DNA of 64,000 bases from Flectonema sp. DT1601 (taxonomy: Eukaryota; Euglenozoa; Diplonemea; Diplonemida; Diplonemidae). The position numbers and the translations under genes are program-made. Below are positions 35,241-44,908 of the stretch, piece by piece; position 1 is the first letter of the stretch; the number at the start of each line of letters is the position of its first letter. A model generated the notes under the pieces. It searched no databases. It saw nothing but the letters and a program-made list of their open reading frames with translations, and was not told where the DNA came from. Location: positions 806,001 through 870,000 of the forward strand of contig OZ025818.1 of NCBI GenBank assembly GCA_964019425.1. Direction: 5' to 3'.

Positions 35241-36423
35241 TGTGATTGCCCTCAAATGCACACAACACATGGGTCGAAACATCAAGGCCAAGTTCAGCAA
35301 GGAGATGTTTGGTAGGTTCAAACATCTGTGTACGGCACCTTCATACAGGTTCCTACCCATGTTTGATGCTCTTGGTGAGTCTGCGGAGGAGAACGAGCTT
35401 GAAGTACTCCACGAATACCTGGATGAAAAGGAGCCTGAGACTTGGGCTCGCGGTGCAATCCGCTCTAGGACGTACAATCAAAGTACGAACAACCTGGCTG
35501 AAGGGTTTAACAATGTTATCTCTTCAGCCAGGGACAAGAATGTGTTGGGGATGCTTAACAGCATTGTCAGCATTGTGCAGAAGTGGCACTACGAGCGACG
35601 GCGTAGTGCGCACGATGCAGAGGGTGATGACGAGATGGTTTTGGGGTGGGTGCGAGAGATCGTGGAGACGGCTGCCGTTGAAGCAGCAGTGTTCACTGTT
35701 GAACCAGTGATGCACGAAGGCGAAGTGTTTGAAGGTATGGTATCTTTCTCGGGGCTTGTAGAATCATCTGCAGGGATAATAACAACAAACAGCGAACGTT
35801 GTACATGGACAGAGGCAGGAGTTGGTCAAGCTGGTGGGTAAAGAAATGGCTTGCACCTGTTTGCTCCCAGAGCAGACTGCCTTGCCATGCGTTCATACCT
35901 GTGCGGCTATCAGGTACTTCTTCTTTTTGTCTTTTTGTTGTCGTGGTCAACGCTACTTGTGGCGAATTAATTGGACTAAATAAACAGGTTTCTTGGTTTC
36001 AACGAGATGCAGTACGTTCCAACCTGCTTTCGTTTGGGAGCCTTACGAAAGGCGTATGACGACCCAGTACGGCCAGTTGGGCTGTATCAGTTTCAGTCGG
36101 CGAAGACTGAACTGTTACCGCCAACAACGAAGAAGCCGAAGGGTGCCCCCACGAAGAGGATTCCTTCCAAAGGGGAGGGAAAGAACTTGTGTAGTCGTTG
36201 TGGTAAGGTGGGCCACAATAAGACTACGTGTAAAAACCCCTTACACGAGAAGTCGGCCCCTAAGAAGTCAGCCCCTAAGAAATCGGCCCCCAAGAAGTCG
36301 GCCCTGAAGAAATCAGCGAAGAAGTCGGCCCCCAAGAAGACTGTCGATACATCGACTAGGAGAAACCGGATATCCGGAAAGAGAAAGAAGTGTGATTCAA
36401 GTTCATCATCTGATGAGCTTTAA

Positions 36424-36599
36424 TATTTTTCGATGCAAGGTCATCATCTGATTCATTTATAGTGTTTTCTATTCTTGCTTTATAAAACTTTTCGTCTAAC
36501 AAGGAAACACTGTCAAGAATGTGAGAAGATGTGAAGATTCTACCTCTGATTTTTTTTCTTATTTCTTTTTTCTTTTTTTTTTTTTTTTTTTTTTTTCCA
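36424..36599. other. MULE 3' region
   Basis: Region after the transposase stop and before the right subrepeats. It is AT-rich with T tracts; no gene seen. Confidence 0.4.
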
Positions 36600-36779
36600 G
36601 AAAAAAAAATTTTTTTTTAGAGAAAAAAAAAAAGTGCTGGTACCCAACAGAGAAAAAAAAAAAAGAGTTGTTCACAACAGCGAAAAAACTTTTTGGGTGC
36701 AGGCAACGGAGAAAAAAAAGTTAAGGTGACAGGCAACGGAGAAAAAACTTTTTTTTATGTAGGCAACGGAGAATTCTCC
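36600..36779 (-). repeat. Right terminal region of the MULE with subrepeats
   Basis: Inverse of the left end; units such as AGGCAACGGAGAAAAAA recur four times before the terminal GAATTCTCC. Confidence 0.7.
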
Positions 36780-37655
36780 AAAAAAAAAAGACCAGAAAAG
36801 GAAAGAGAAAATGAAAAGGTATAATATTATTGTGGGGATATGAGGGATAGCAGGGAGATGCTCTTTTTTTTTTTTTTTTAATTTTTTTTTTTTTTTATTT
36901 ATTATTTAAAAAAAAGGAAACAATCAGTTTAGCGTCTCGATCAGGACGGAAAATAGAAATTAATCGACATAGTCGATCGATAGAAAAAAAACAATGATAA
37001 CATTGTTTATTCTTTTTTTTTTTTTTTTTTCTTTTAAATCCTTTTAATTATTTTAAAGAAAAAACAATCAGTTTAGCGTCTTGACCAGGACGGAAAATAG
37101 AAAGTAATCGACATAGTCGATCGATAAAAAAAAACAATGATAACATTGTTTATTCCTTTTTTTTTTTTTTTATCTTTTTATTTATTTTTTAAAGAAAAAA
37201 CAATCAGTTTAGCGTCCTGACCAGGACGGAAAATAGAAATTAGTCGACAAAGTCGATCGATAAGAAACAATGATAACATTGTTTATTCATTTTTTTTTTT
37301 TTTTTTTTTTTATATTCTTTTTATTTATTTTAAAGAAAAAACAATCAGTTTAGCGTCTTGACCAGGACGGAAAATAGAAATTAGTCGACAAAGTCGATCG
37401 ATAAAAAAAACAATGATAACATTGTTTATTCCTTTTTTTTTTTTTTTTTTTTTTTTTATATTTTTTTTTTAATTTATTTTTAGAAGAAACAATCAATTTA
37501 GCGTCTTGACCAGGACGGAAAATAGTACAATTAGTCGACATAGTCGATCGATAAAAAAAACAATGATAACATTGTTTATTCTTGGGCGACAATGATGGTT
37601 GCTGACCAAGGAATAATATTCAAATGAATTTTCGTTTCAAAGAAAAAAAATAACT
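36780..37655 (+). repeat. R2 copy resumed after the MULE, with hairpin array
   Basis: Continues the R2 copy begun at 24708. It contains about five hairpin units, then a scrambled R2 head piece (GGGCGACAATGATGG), and joins an inverted R1 at about 37645. Confidence 0.7.
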
Positions 37656-38073
37656 TCACACAGGGTACTATGAACGATGAGAGATCCAGTGAGATCACTC
37701 AGGGTCTAGTAGAGACCACCAATGTTGTGCGTTGATAGGCAAGGTGACCAACCTTGACATTCTTTCTTTTCTCTCCTGTTGTGACAAACACAAAATACAC
37801 ACACAGCTTACAGTGTGTTCTTTGTGTATGTTTTCTTCAGGTGTGAGTAGTTTTTTTGTTCTTGCTCTTCAGGGAGGGCCTTAGCCAAAAGCTAACAGTC
37901 CAAATCTCACCTGGAAATTCAACTCTGTTGTGACAAACACAAAATACACACACAGCTTACAGTGTGTTCTTTGTGTATGTTTTCTTCAGGTGTGAGTAGT
38001 TTTTTTGTTCTTGCTCTTCAGGGCCTTAGCCAAAAGCTAACAGTCCAAATCTCACCTGGTAAACTCAACTCTG
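37645..38073 (-). repeat. Inverted R1 fragment with an internal duplication
   Basis: Inverted R1 segment (GTACTATGAACGATGAGAG to CACCTGG). The stretch starting TGTTGTGACAAACACAAAAT occurs twice in tandem. It leads directly into the DIRS-like remnant. Confidence 0.65.
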
Positions 38074-39285
38074 GGGACCAACATTTCGGGGAACTTCAAG
38101 GCACATGCTGAGACACATGCAACACCTGGAGGAGTGGGGTGTAGTTTCCGCTAGGGCAGGGAATCGACGACTACTTCGGGGTGAATCTGAGTGGTGCGAG
38201 GGGTCCGTTCGTGCGTGTGAAGCTGCGGGCTCTGTGCATGGGATGGAGTTGGGTACCTTGCATCGCCCATCGATCGGCGATGGTTCTGCTTCCGGAGTCT
38301 GACGGAGTGGCTTGGGTGGACAACTTCTTTGTGGTGGGTGATTCGAAGGAGGAGACTGCTCAGCGTTATTCGAGCTTCAAGAGAAGGGCGGATTACGTGG
38401 GTGCACATCTGAGTGACGCTGAGGACTTTGGCGTACCAAAGTCGAATTTTGAGGCTCTGGGTTTAGAATTTGATTTATCGGCGAACCCACAGCGTTACCG
38501 GTTGGCACCGAGCTGGATTCAAAAGATGCTGTCTTCGGAGGCGTTACAAGAGGGTGATGGGGGGACGCCCTACTGCTCGTTCATTCTACCGGGTCTTCAG
38601 TGGCTTGGTATGGTTTTGGTACACTACAGGACGCCGTTTGTGTTTCCTGCGCTCGACGCTGGCCTTTGTAAGGCAAGCGGGGAGGGTATTGGCCGCGGAG
38701 CTGTGCAAGTGGGACGAATCGTTCTCGCTAATGAGTTGTTGGATGTTTTGGATGTGCTTCGGCAGAATGCCTGGGTTTTGGCTACCCCCGACTGTCCCGA
38801 GGTGACTGCATGGTCAGATGCTTCAGACAAGGAGTGGGCCGCTGTACTGGAGGTTGTTCCCGAGGAGGTGATCCAGGGCGTATTTCCCTCTCCCTCGGAG
38901 CATCACATATTCCTGAAGGAGGTATTCGCCGCTCTCCAGGCGATGCGACTCGCTGCTGTTTTGAGACCGGGTCACGTGCTGGATTTGCAGGTAGATAACA
39001 CTGCAGCTGTGGCCGCAATAAACAAAGGCCACAGCTCAAACTTCATGGGGAATGAGATGCTCTGCGCATTGTTTGAGACAGCAGGTGCAGCTGATCTGCA
39101 AGTGAACTGCAGCTGGGTGGATACCAAGTCCCAGCGTGCAGACGAATATACGCAGGGCACTAAAGCGCCGGGTGGTAGAATCTGTTTGCCTAGTTTACCT
39201 CATCAATGTAAGTTTTTTGGTGAATATTCCCCGTTTGTTCTTTCTCTTTCCTTTATCCGCAAGCTGCGATCAACAAAATATACTC
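38074..39285 (+). mobile_element. DIRS-like retroelement fossil: reverse transcriptase and RNase H remnant
   Basis: About 1.2 kb carrying the end of an RT domain (motif VAWVDNFFVVG) followed by an RNase H domain (AWSDASDKEWAAVLE; LQVDNTAAVAAINKGHS) with the spacing used by tyrosine-recombinase (DIRS/VIPER-type) retroelements. It is truncated at both ends and broken, with only one or two breaks in what remains, so it is probably fairly young. It lies between R1 copies in one orientation, which could be the direct terminal repeats of such an element. The family call is by motif pattern only. Confidence 0.6.
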
Positions 39286-40933
39286 GAGAAACACTTCTAC
39301 TAAGTGTTTCTCACTTAGATTTTTTTTTTGCTTTTCAGCTCCTTAAAAACTGCTAAGTATTTCTGCTAAGTGTTTCTCACTTAGAATCTTATTGTTATGT
39401 TCGTTTTCTATCCCTTCTCCTATCCCTTTTGTTCAAAAAAAGCGGGAGGAAATTCTCTCATTCACGCTAAGATGCACTCTGAACTTTGATTTTTTGATCT
39501 GAGTGTGAGGGAATGACCTGTTAGTGCATTGGGCATAAGCTGGGCTGCAGTTTAGATGTCTTAGGTGTTAATAAGGGGTTCCTCTTAGCATTTTTCTTTG
39601 TTACCACCTTATGATTTTCTTGAAGAAAAAAAATAGAGGTCATAATGGTGCTTCCCTCTGGAAGGGTTGTAAGCCATGGTGTCCAACTAAATTAAAGGAC
39701 AAGTCTGGGATAATCCCTGCCAGAGGGGCGAGTATTCTACCATGGTTGAAATACTCTGGCAACTGATCTTCAATTTTATGTTGTTTGTTAGCTGCTGGTG
39801 TATCTTGATCATGTGTTGATACTTGCATTTTTTTATTTGTAATCTTCTATTACAATTCTCTTTCTGTTCTGGTCTGTTACTTCATTTGTCTTGTTTAACT
39901 TCAGTTATATCCATTTTACTTTTTATTGTTTCCCATCTACTTTTTTATTTTCTATTAGTTCTGGTCAGAAACTCCTGGGCAGCAAGAAGGAAAGCAGTTT
40001 AGTACTTCTGGGTGTTTGGCATCACCCCCCATAGTGAGCAAGTACAACAGGTAGCATTGGTAGTCTGTTGATCCTGAGTGATCCCAGCTACAGTTTTGTT
40101 TTTCTTTCTTTTTTTTAGAAGAAGATCAGGACATCCAAGCACTGCTGGATAGTTGCTGAATGCAGGGCCTGCCTGTGGCATTATAATAACAGGCTAAGTC
40201 ATTTGTAGTTCATAGTTTACCTTTGATTTTATAACTTCACACAGGGTACTATGAACGATGAGAGATCCAGTGGGATCACTCAGGGTCTAGTAGAGACCAC
40301 CAATGTTGTGCGTTGATAGGCAAGGTGACCAACCTTGACATTCTTTCTTTTCTCTCCTGTTGTGACAAACACAAAATACACACACAGCCTAGAGTGTGTT
40401 CTTTGTGTATGTTTTCTTCAGGTGTGAGTAGTTTTTTTGTTCTTGCTCTTCAGGGAGGGCCTTAGCCAAAAGCTAACAGTCCAAATCTCACCTGGTAATT
40501 CAACTCAGTCCTTGTCAGTTTTGGCATCAAACCTGTAATGGTTTAATCATTGAATTTAACTACCATTTCAACAGGTTATTTACTTAAATATTTGTTCTAA
40601 AAGTTGCTAAGTATCTCTCACTTAGAAATTTTTTATTTTTTTATTTTCAGCTCAATTAGCTACAAAGTATTTCAACTAAGTGTTTCTCACTTGGATTTTT
40701 TTTTTGCTTTTCAGCTCCTTAAAAGCTGCTAAGTGTTTCTGCTAAGTGTTTCTCACTTAGAATTTTATTGTTATGTTCGTTTTCTATCCTCTCTTCTATC
40801 CCTTTTGTTCAAAAAAAGCGATGAGAAATTTCTCTCATTCATGCTAAGATGCACTCTGAACTTTGATTTTTTGATCTGAGTGTGAGGGAATGTCCTGTTA
40901 ATGCATTGGGCATAAGCTGTGCAGCAGTTTAGA
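39286..40933 (-). repeat. Inverted R1 unit, more than one full length
   Basis: From the TAAGTGAGAAACACTTAG-type hairpins through every R1 block, the palindrome (partly disrupted at about 40545) and the hairpin block again. Together with 37645-38073 it flanks the DIRS-like remnant on both sides. Confidence 0.7.
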
Positions 40934-41653
40934 TTCTTCATACGTGGGAATCGGTCGTTTGCTTACTGGCTTCGTAAGAAGCACCGCATCTCTTTTAGGG
41001 CGTGCCAATTTAAAGAGAAGGTTACGAATGGGCGCTTCGGAACCTTAGCATTTGCATGCTATGTGTTATCATGCCCGCTTCGAGGTATTCCATTCCTCAG
41101 GTGGGTTCTCACATTCTTGCAGCGCAACAAGCGCCTCATCAAGTACTCTCATCGTCGCAGGCGGGCATACGCTTACCTGATGTCTCTCAGTAACGAGGAA
41201 ATGGGCAACATCATGGAGTTCATGTGTGCACAATATAGTATTGTGAATGGTGTGCTCAGACGTCTCATCTCATTCTCCCGGGAGCATCGCACTCCGCGGC
41301 AACTTCTCCAGTTTTGGGCAGAGGTTGCACGTGACATGTCAGAGGCAGCCACAATTGACATCTCATATTTGCTGAATAATCATGGTCAGATTGTTGGCGA
41401 TATCTGGCTTACAGAACCAGCATTCACATTGTCTGAGGAGTTCACCCCTGATGGTTGTTTCGTTGATTTCGAAAAGGTGGGAAGTAACGGACTGGGAGCT
41501 TTTGGCTCCTGCCCTATTCCCGATGTAAACTTTCTTTTTTTTTTTTTTTTTTTTAAACAGGCCCAAAGGGCGACAATGACAGACGCTGACCAAGGAATAA
41601 TATTATACTATGATGAAAACACACAGTTCTGTCGAAAAGCCACGACACAATGA
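40934..41653 (+). CDS. Unrecognised element-borne ORF, 5'-truncated, source of the R2 head
   Basis: The frame is open from the R1 junction (an apparent Met at 40919 is R1 sequence) to a stop at 41651-41653. The encoded stretch is basic and helical (RKKHRISFRACQFKEKVTN; RNKRLIKYSHRRRRAYAY), then FWAEVARDMSEAATIDISYL and PAFTLSEEFTPDGCFVDFEK. From about 41465 its sequence (KVGSNGLGAFGSCPIPD) matches the R2 head. A GT-AG intron is probable at 41525-41560 (CCCGAT|GTAAAC to TTTAAACAG), after which AQRATM... runs to the stop. R2 copies carry the same exon end, intron and next exon start. No known domain is recognised. It may belong to the 26.4-kb element or to the DIRS-like element. Confidence 0.45.
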   Translation, partial: FFIRGNRSFAYWLRKKHRISFRACQFKEKVTNGRFGTLAFACYVLSCPLRGIPFLRWVLTFLQRNKRLIKYSHRRRRAYAYLMSLSNEEMGNIMEFMCAQYSIVNGVLRRLISFSREHRTPRQLLQFWAEVARDMSEAATIDISYLLNNHGQIVGDIWLTEPAFTLSEEFTPDGCFVDFEKVGSNGLGAFGSCPIPDVNFLFFFFFFKQAQRATMTDADQGIILYYDENTQFCRKATTQ

Positions 41654-41769
41654 TTACACTCACTTGTTTCTACCCCAATGAATTACCTCTCATTGTCTCT
41701 CAAGCAATATCAATATGGGTTGTCAGGCTGTCTCCTGGCAGAGATGGGAGGAGTAATGGAAAGACACCA

Positions 41770-42812
41770 CAGAACAGAACAGAACAGAACAGAACAGAAC
41801 AGAACAGAACAGAACAGAACAGAACAGAACAGAACAGAACAGAACAGAACAGAACAGAACAGAACAGAACAGAACAGAACAGAACAGAACAGAACAGAAC
41901 AGAACAGAACAGAACAGAACAGAACAGAACAGAACAGAACAGAACAGAACAGAACAGAACAGAACAGAACAGAACAGAACAGAACAGAACAGAACAGAAC
42001 AGAACAGAACAGAACAGAACAGAACAGAACAGAACAGAACAGAACAGAACAGAACAGAACAGAACAGAACAGAACAGAACAGAACAGAACAGAACAGAAC
42101 AGAACAGAACAGAACAGAACAGAACAGAACAGAACAGAACAGAACAGAACAGAACAGAACAGAACAGAACAGAACAGAACAGAACAGAACAGAACAGAAC
42201 AGAACAGAACAGAACAGAACAGAACAGAACAGAACAGAACAGAACAGAACAGAACAGAACAGAACAGAACAGAACAGAACAGAACAGAACAGAACAGAAC
42301 AGAACAGAACAGAACAGAACAGAACAGAACAGAACAGAACAGAACAGAACAGAACAGAACAGAACAGAACAGAACAGAACAGAACAGAACAGAACAGAAC
42401 AGAACAGAACAGAACAGAACAGAACAGAACAGAACAGAACAGAACAGAACAGAACAGAACAGAACAGAACAGAACAGAACAGAACAGAACAGAACAGAAC
42501 AGAACAGAACAGAACAGAACAGAACAGAACAGAACAGAACAGAACAGAACAGAACAGAACAGAACAGAACAGAACAGAACAGAACAGAACAGAACAGAAC
42601 AGAACAGAACAGAACAGAACAGAACAGAACAGAACAGAACAGAACAGAACAGAACAGAACAGAACAGAACAGAACAGAACAGAACAGAACAGAACAGAAC
42701 AGAACAGAACAGAACAGAACAGAACAGAACAGAACAGAACAGAACAGAACAGAACAGAACAGAACAGAACAGAACAGAACAGAACAGAACAGAACAGAAC
42801 AGAACAGAACAG
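41770..42812. repeat. (AGAAC)n pentanucleotide array, about 208 perfect copies
   Basis: 1,043 bp without a single interruption. Because neither AGAAC nor its complement can form a stop codon in any phase, all six frames are open (Asn-Arg-Thr-Glu-Gln on one strand, Phe-Cys-Ser-Val-Leu on the other), which produces spurious long ORFs. Purity implies recent expansion. Confidence 0.98.
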
Positions 42813-43007
42813 TCTGAACGAGAATGAGCCCCTCAGTGATTAACACGCGATGCGCCGGTCCAAAGTCCGGAACCTCACCACAAGCGATGGTCAGGAAGGG
42901 TGATGGGTCACTGGGCACAAGCGATGCCCATTTAGTTGTCAAAGAGACATGTATGGCAAACTGAACAGGTTTGACATCGCACAGCACACCAGCACCAACG
43001 GTATCAT
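42813..43007. other. Unique sequence inside the right inverted repeat
   Basis: About 195 bp of GC-balanced sequence (GCGATGCGCCGGTCCAAAGT) not found elsewhere in the window; it may be the true subterminal part of the 26.4-kb element. No gene seen. Confidence 0.4.
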
Positions 43008-43155
43008 CTGGATATCACTCACTTTTTTCACTAGAATTCACACATTTTCACGGGATTTCACTACCAGAAAACAGCAAAAAATTAAGTGAAAAATCGTGAA
43101 TTTTCGTGTAGCAAAGTGAAAAATCGTGAACACCTCCACCCTGCCGATCGCCTCA
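43008..43155 (-). repeat. Right terminal inverted repeat of the 26.4-kb block
   Basis: A 148-bp inverted partner of 16716-16878. It abuts the OTU-protease fragment with no intervening sequence. Confidence 0.8.
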
Positions 43156-43434
43156 ATTCAGAAGCGTTTGTCATAGCTCGAACTGGAAGAACAAGCACAA
43201 AGAACTACGTCGAAGAACTGCTGATTTTGTCGAGAAGAACCGAGAGGTGTTCAGCCAATGCTTTACCTCAGAAACAGAGATGGAAGCATACCTTAACACC
43301 CTCAGGACAGACAAGGCATGGGGAGACGCGCTTGCCTTACAAGCCTTGGCAGATGACCTGAAATGCAGCTTCTTGTTGTTTGTTGGAAAAGAAGTACTGG
43401 TGGGAATGACCATCATCGTCCATATTGTGTAATT
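43156..43434 (+). pseudogene. OTU-family cysteine protease fragment
   Basis: An open frame from the right inverted repeat (from 43154) reads QFRSVCHSSNWKNKHKELRR, then RTADFVEKNREVFSQCF, then YLNTLRTDKAWGDALALQALADDL. This is the segment that follows the catalytic Asp-Gly-x-Cys in OTU deubiquitinases, including the conserved Trp-Gly and ALQALAD helix. The catalytic Cys side is missing exactly at the inverted-repeat junction, and the C-terminal catalytic His is absent before the stop at 43432-43434. OTU domains also occur in some LINEs, so this may be the other side of the LINE interrupted at 16715. Confidence 0.6.
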
Positions 43435-44836
43435 AAGACTGAATAAACAAAGAGATAATAAAATTATAGTGAATCAAGAGTTGAGGAAGTTGGGAGCGGA
43501 ATAGGGGCAGTGAACTTTTGATTCAGGCCCTCATCGAACAGGACGAAGACTTCTAAAACCTAAGATGAACCAATTGAGTTGAAACAAACAAATAACAGAG
43601 ACGCAACACATACCGGAACATCATCGCAAGCAATGCTTCGGACCTCCGTCGACCTTCGTTCTTCCGGCGGCAAAGGGAAACAAGAAAGAACGGGCAAAGA
43701 GACAAACCTGTTAGTTGGTGTTGTGTTGTTGTTAATAAAACATAAACTACTGACGTCGGGGTAATGTTGCATCTTCAAGAGGTCAGAAACCCAAGACTTT
43801 GAAAAGCATCGAGGTAAGAGCAGTGCAACAAGCCAAAAACAACAGGTATACAATAAACGAACCTCAAGAAGAAACACCCAGGGTGGGATGGGTGGGAAAT
43901 TCTTTTGTTTTAATATAAACGGAAAGAAGAGCAAAATTTGCTAAGGAAAGGAATTAAATATAAGTTAAAGGTGTACCGATAAACTATAACGTCTCAAACG
44001 TAGCGATAACTAGTACTGCAACTGGAAATATTACTGCGCGGAAAAAACCGAACTAATTTCCAAATCTGCAAAAAACCGCACTAATTTTTCCACACAGTAA
44101 TATTTGCACTAATATTTCTGCTCAGAAGTGATTTTTTCTCCAGCTGCATTTTTCTGCTGGTGCCCTTGTTGTTGTTTTGCTTTAATATAAATCAGAAACT
44201 AATTTAATACTAAGTTAAAGGTCTCAAGTTACAAGGTGGGGTTGTTCTTCTGTACTTAATTAAACTTAATCTTAATATTTTAATTCGATGCTTTCGTTGT
44301 CTTCCCTGGCATTGTTTTTAAAATAACACTTGTGGGTGAGAAAGAAACGAAGAAGTAATGGTGCAAACTTGTTTGTTGTGTTTGTTTTTGGCTAAGGTCA
44401 ACCGCAATGTCACACAGAAACATCGAATAATCAGCGTCATCGCTGGCGCTCCATGCATGTTGCAATGTGGCAACAGCCCTCCGTCCCTCATCTGCACTAT
44501 GTTTGTGAGCGCAGAGCAGCCTCTTCTCTTCCCTGCAAGCACACTTGGTCATGAGATCATCATCTCATTGTTCATCTTCACAGAAATTTCGACATGGCGT
44601 ACGGCGCTAACTATTCTTATCTTATCTCCACTTCAGCTACTCCTCAACACAATGCAAGTTTCTGCGACGTTTTCGGAATTTTGACTTCCCGTGGTGTTAT
44701 TCACAGCTGTTGCTGATTCTCTCGTGAGCGACTGCGTTTGTTGTTTTTCAGTTACTTTTACTACTCACAGGAAAGAGAAACGGAAATGATGAGCGTCTGA
44801 TTTCTGTTTTTATGGTTTATTATTCATGACATATTT
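43435..44836. other. Divergent strand-switch side spacer; contains a partial R4 copy
   Basis: No credible gene. A partial R4 MITE lies at 44015-44165 (starts ACTGCAACTGGAAATATTAC). Short ORFs at 44280-44684 overlap on both strands and show no domain. This spacer lies upstream of the rightward gene cluster and may hold its promoter. Confidence 0.5.
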
Positions 44837-44908
44837 TTGTTGCCTTTCCTAATCGCGCACCATACAGTAATTATTAAAAAAAACTACTTTTATGCAGAAT
44901 GTAAGAAG

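Larger units (their letters stand above)
26104..36423 (+). pseudogene. Mutator-like transposase gene (MULE DDE, SWIM and CCHC fingers), split by insertions
   Basis: Pieces: 26104-26137 (MPGNMDSPQTA), 32629-33526, 35241-35913 and 35995-36423. Removing the R1 block (26138-32628) restores frame at Ala-Asp-Pro, and removing the R2 block (33527-35240) restores Asn-Cys-Val, so the gene was whole before these insertions. The first large piece has a WRKY/GCM-type Cys-containing N-terminus and the MULE core (GVVDGCFLRAHYLGTL, then ALIGNEDAEGWKYFL and LMADQDKGLLSVL). The second has NQSTNNLAEGFNNVI, then a SWIM motif (MACTC...PCVHTCAAI) that needs one frame change near 35790. A GT-AG intron (35914-35994, acceptor AAACAG) follows, then the CCHC knuckle CSRCGKVGHNKTTC and a KKSAPKKSAPKKSA basic tail. 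Now inactive as a single ORF. Confidence 0.8.
25035..36779 (+). mobile_element. Autonomous Mutator-like element (MULE), 11.7 kb, with nested insertions
   Basis: The ends are inverted copies (GGAAAATTCTCCGTTGC at 25035; GCAACGGAGAATTCTCC ending at 36779). Each end contains degenerate tandem subrepeats (TTCGCTGTTGTGTGCCACCT type at 25130-25270; the inverse around 36650-36760). The element sits inside one R2 copy, whose sequence continues on both sides in a poly(A) stretch, so a target duplication of A residues is possible but cannot be measured. The interior carries the transposase gene, itself split by R1 and R2 blocks. Confidence 0.75.
16716..43155. mobile_element. 26.4-kb composite block bounded by ~150-bp inverted repeats
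   Basis: The left end 16716-16878 and the right end 43008-43155 are inverted copies of each other. Both begin TGAGGCGATCGGCAGGGTGG going inward and both contain the doubled motif TTCACGATTTTTCACTT and GTGAAAATGTGTGAA subterminal repeats. The left copy has one extra GTGTGAAAAT unit; otherwise they are near identical. Long terminal inverted repeats with internal subrepeats are typical of large DNA transposons. No clear target duplication is seen (TTACAC left, ATTCAG right). The content is nested R1, R2, R3, R4, a Mutator-like element, a DIRS-like remnant and an (AGAAC)n array. It may be one giant element bloated by insertions, or two ends captured by rearrangement. Confidence 0.6.

Noticed and set aside
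19951-37655. CRISPR-like array
   Set aside because: Units are ~120-bp tandem repeats without unique spacers, in a eukaryotic, intron-bearing context.
17409-40181. Six copies of a 60-aa ORF starting MPQAGPAFSN
   Set aside because: It belongs to repeat R1, is short, lacks a domain and is identical because the repeat copies are recent. One could test purifying selection on diverged copies, but nothing here demands it.
41650-42987. Long ORFs of 379-425 aa on both strands
   Set aside because: They are produced by the (AGAAC)n array, which has no stop in any frame; repetitive Asn-Arg-Thr-Glu-Gln or Phe-Cys-Ser-Val-Leu is not a credible protein.
16716-43155. Polinton/Maverick-type giant virus-like element
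   Set aside because: No DNA polymerase B, packaging ATPase, capsid or retroviral-type integrase is recognised; the inverted repeats alone do not support it.
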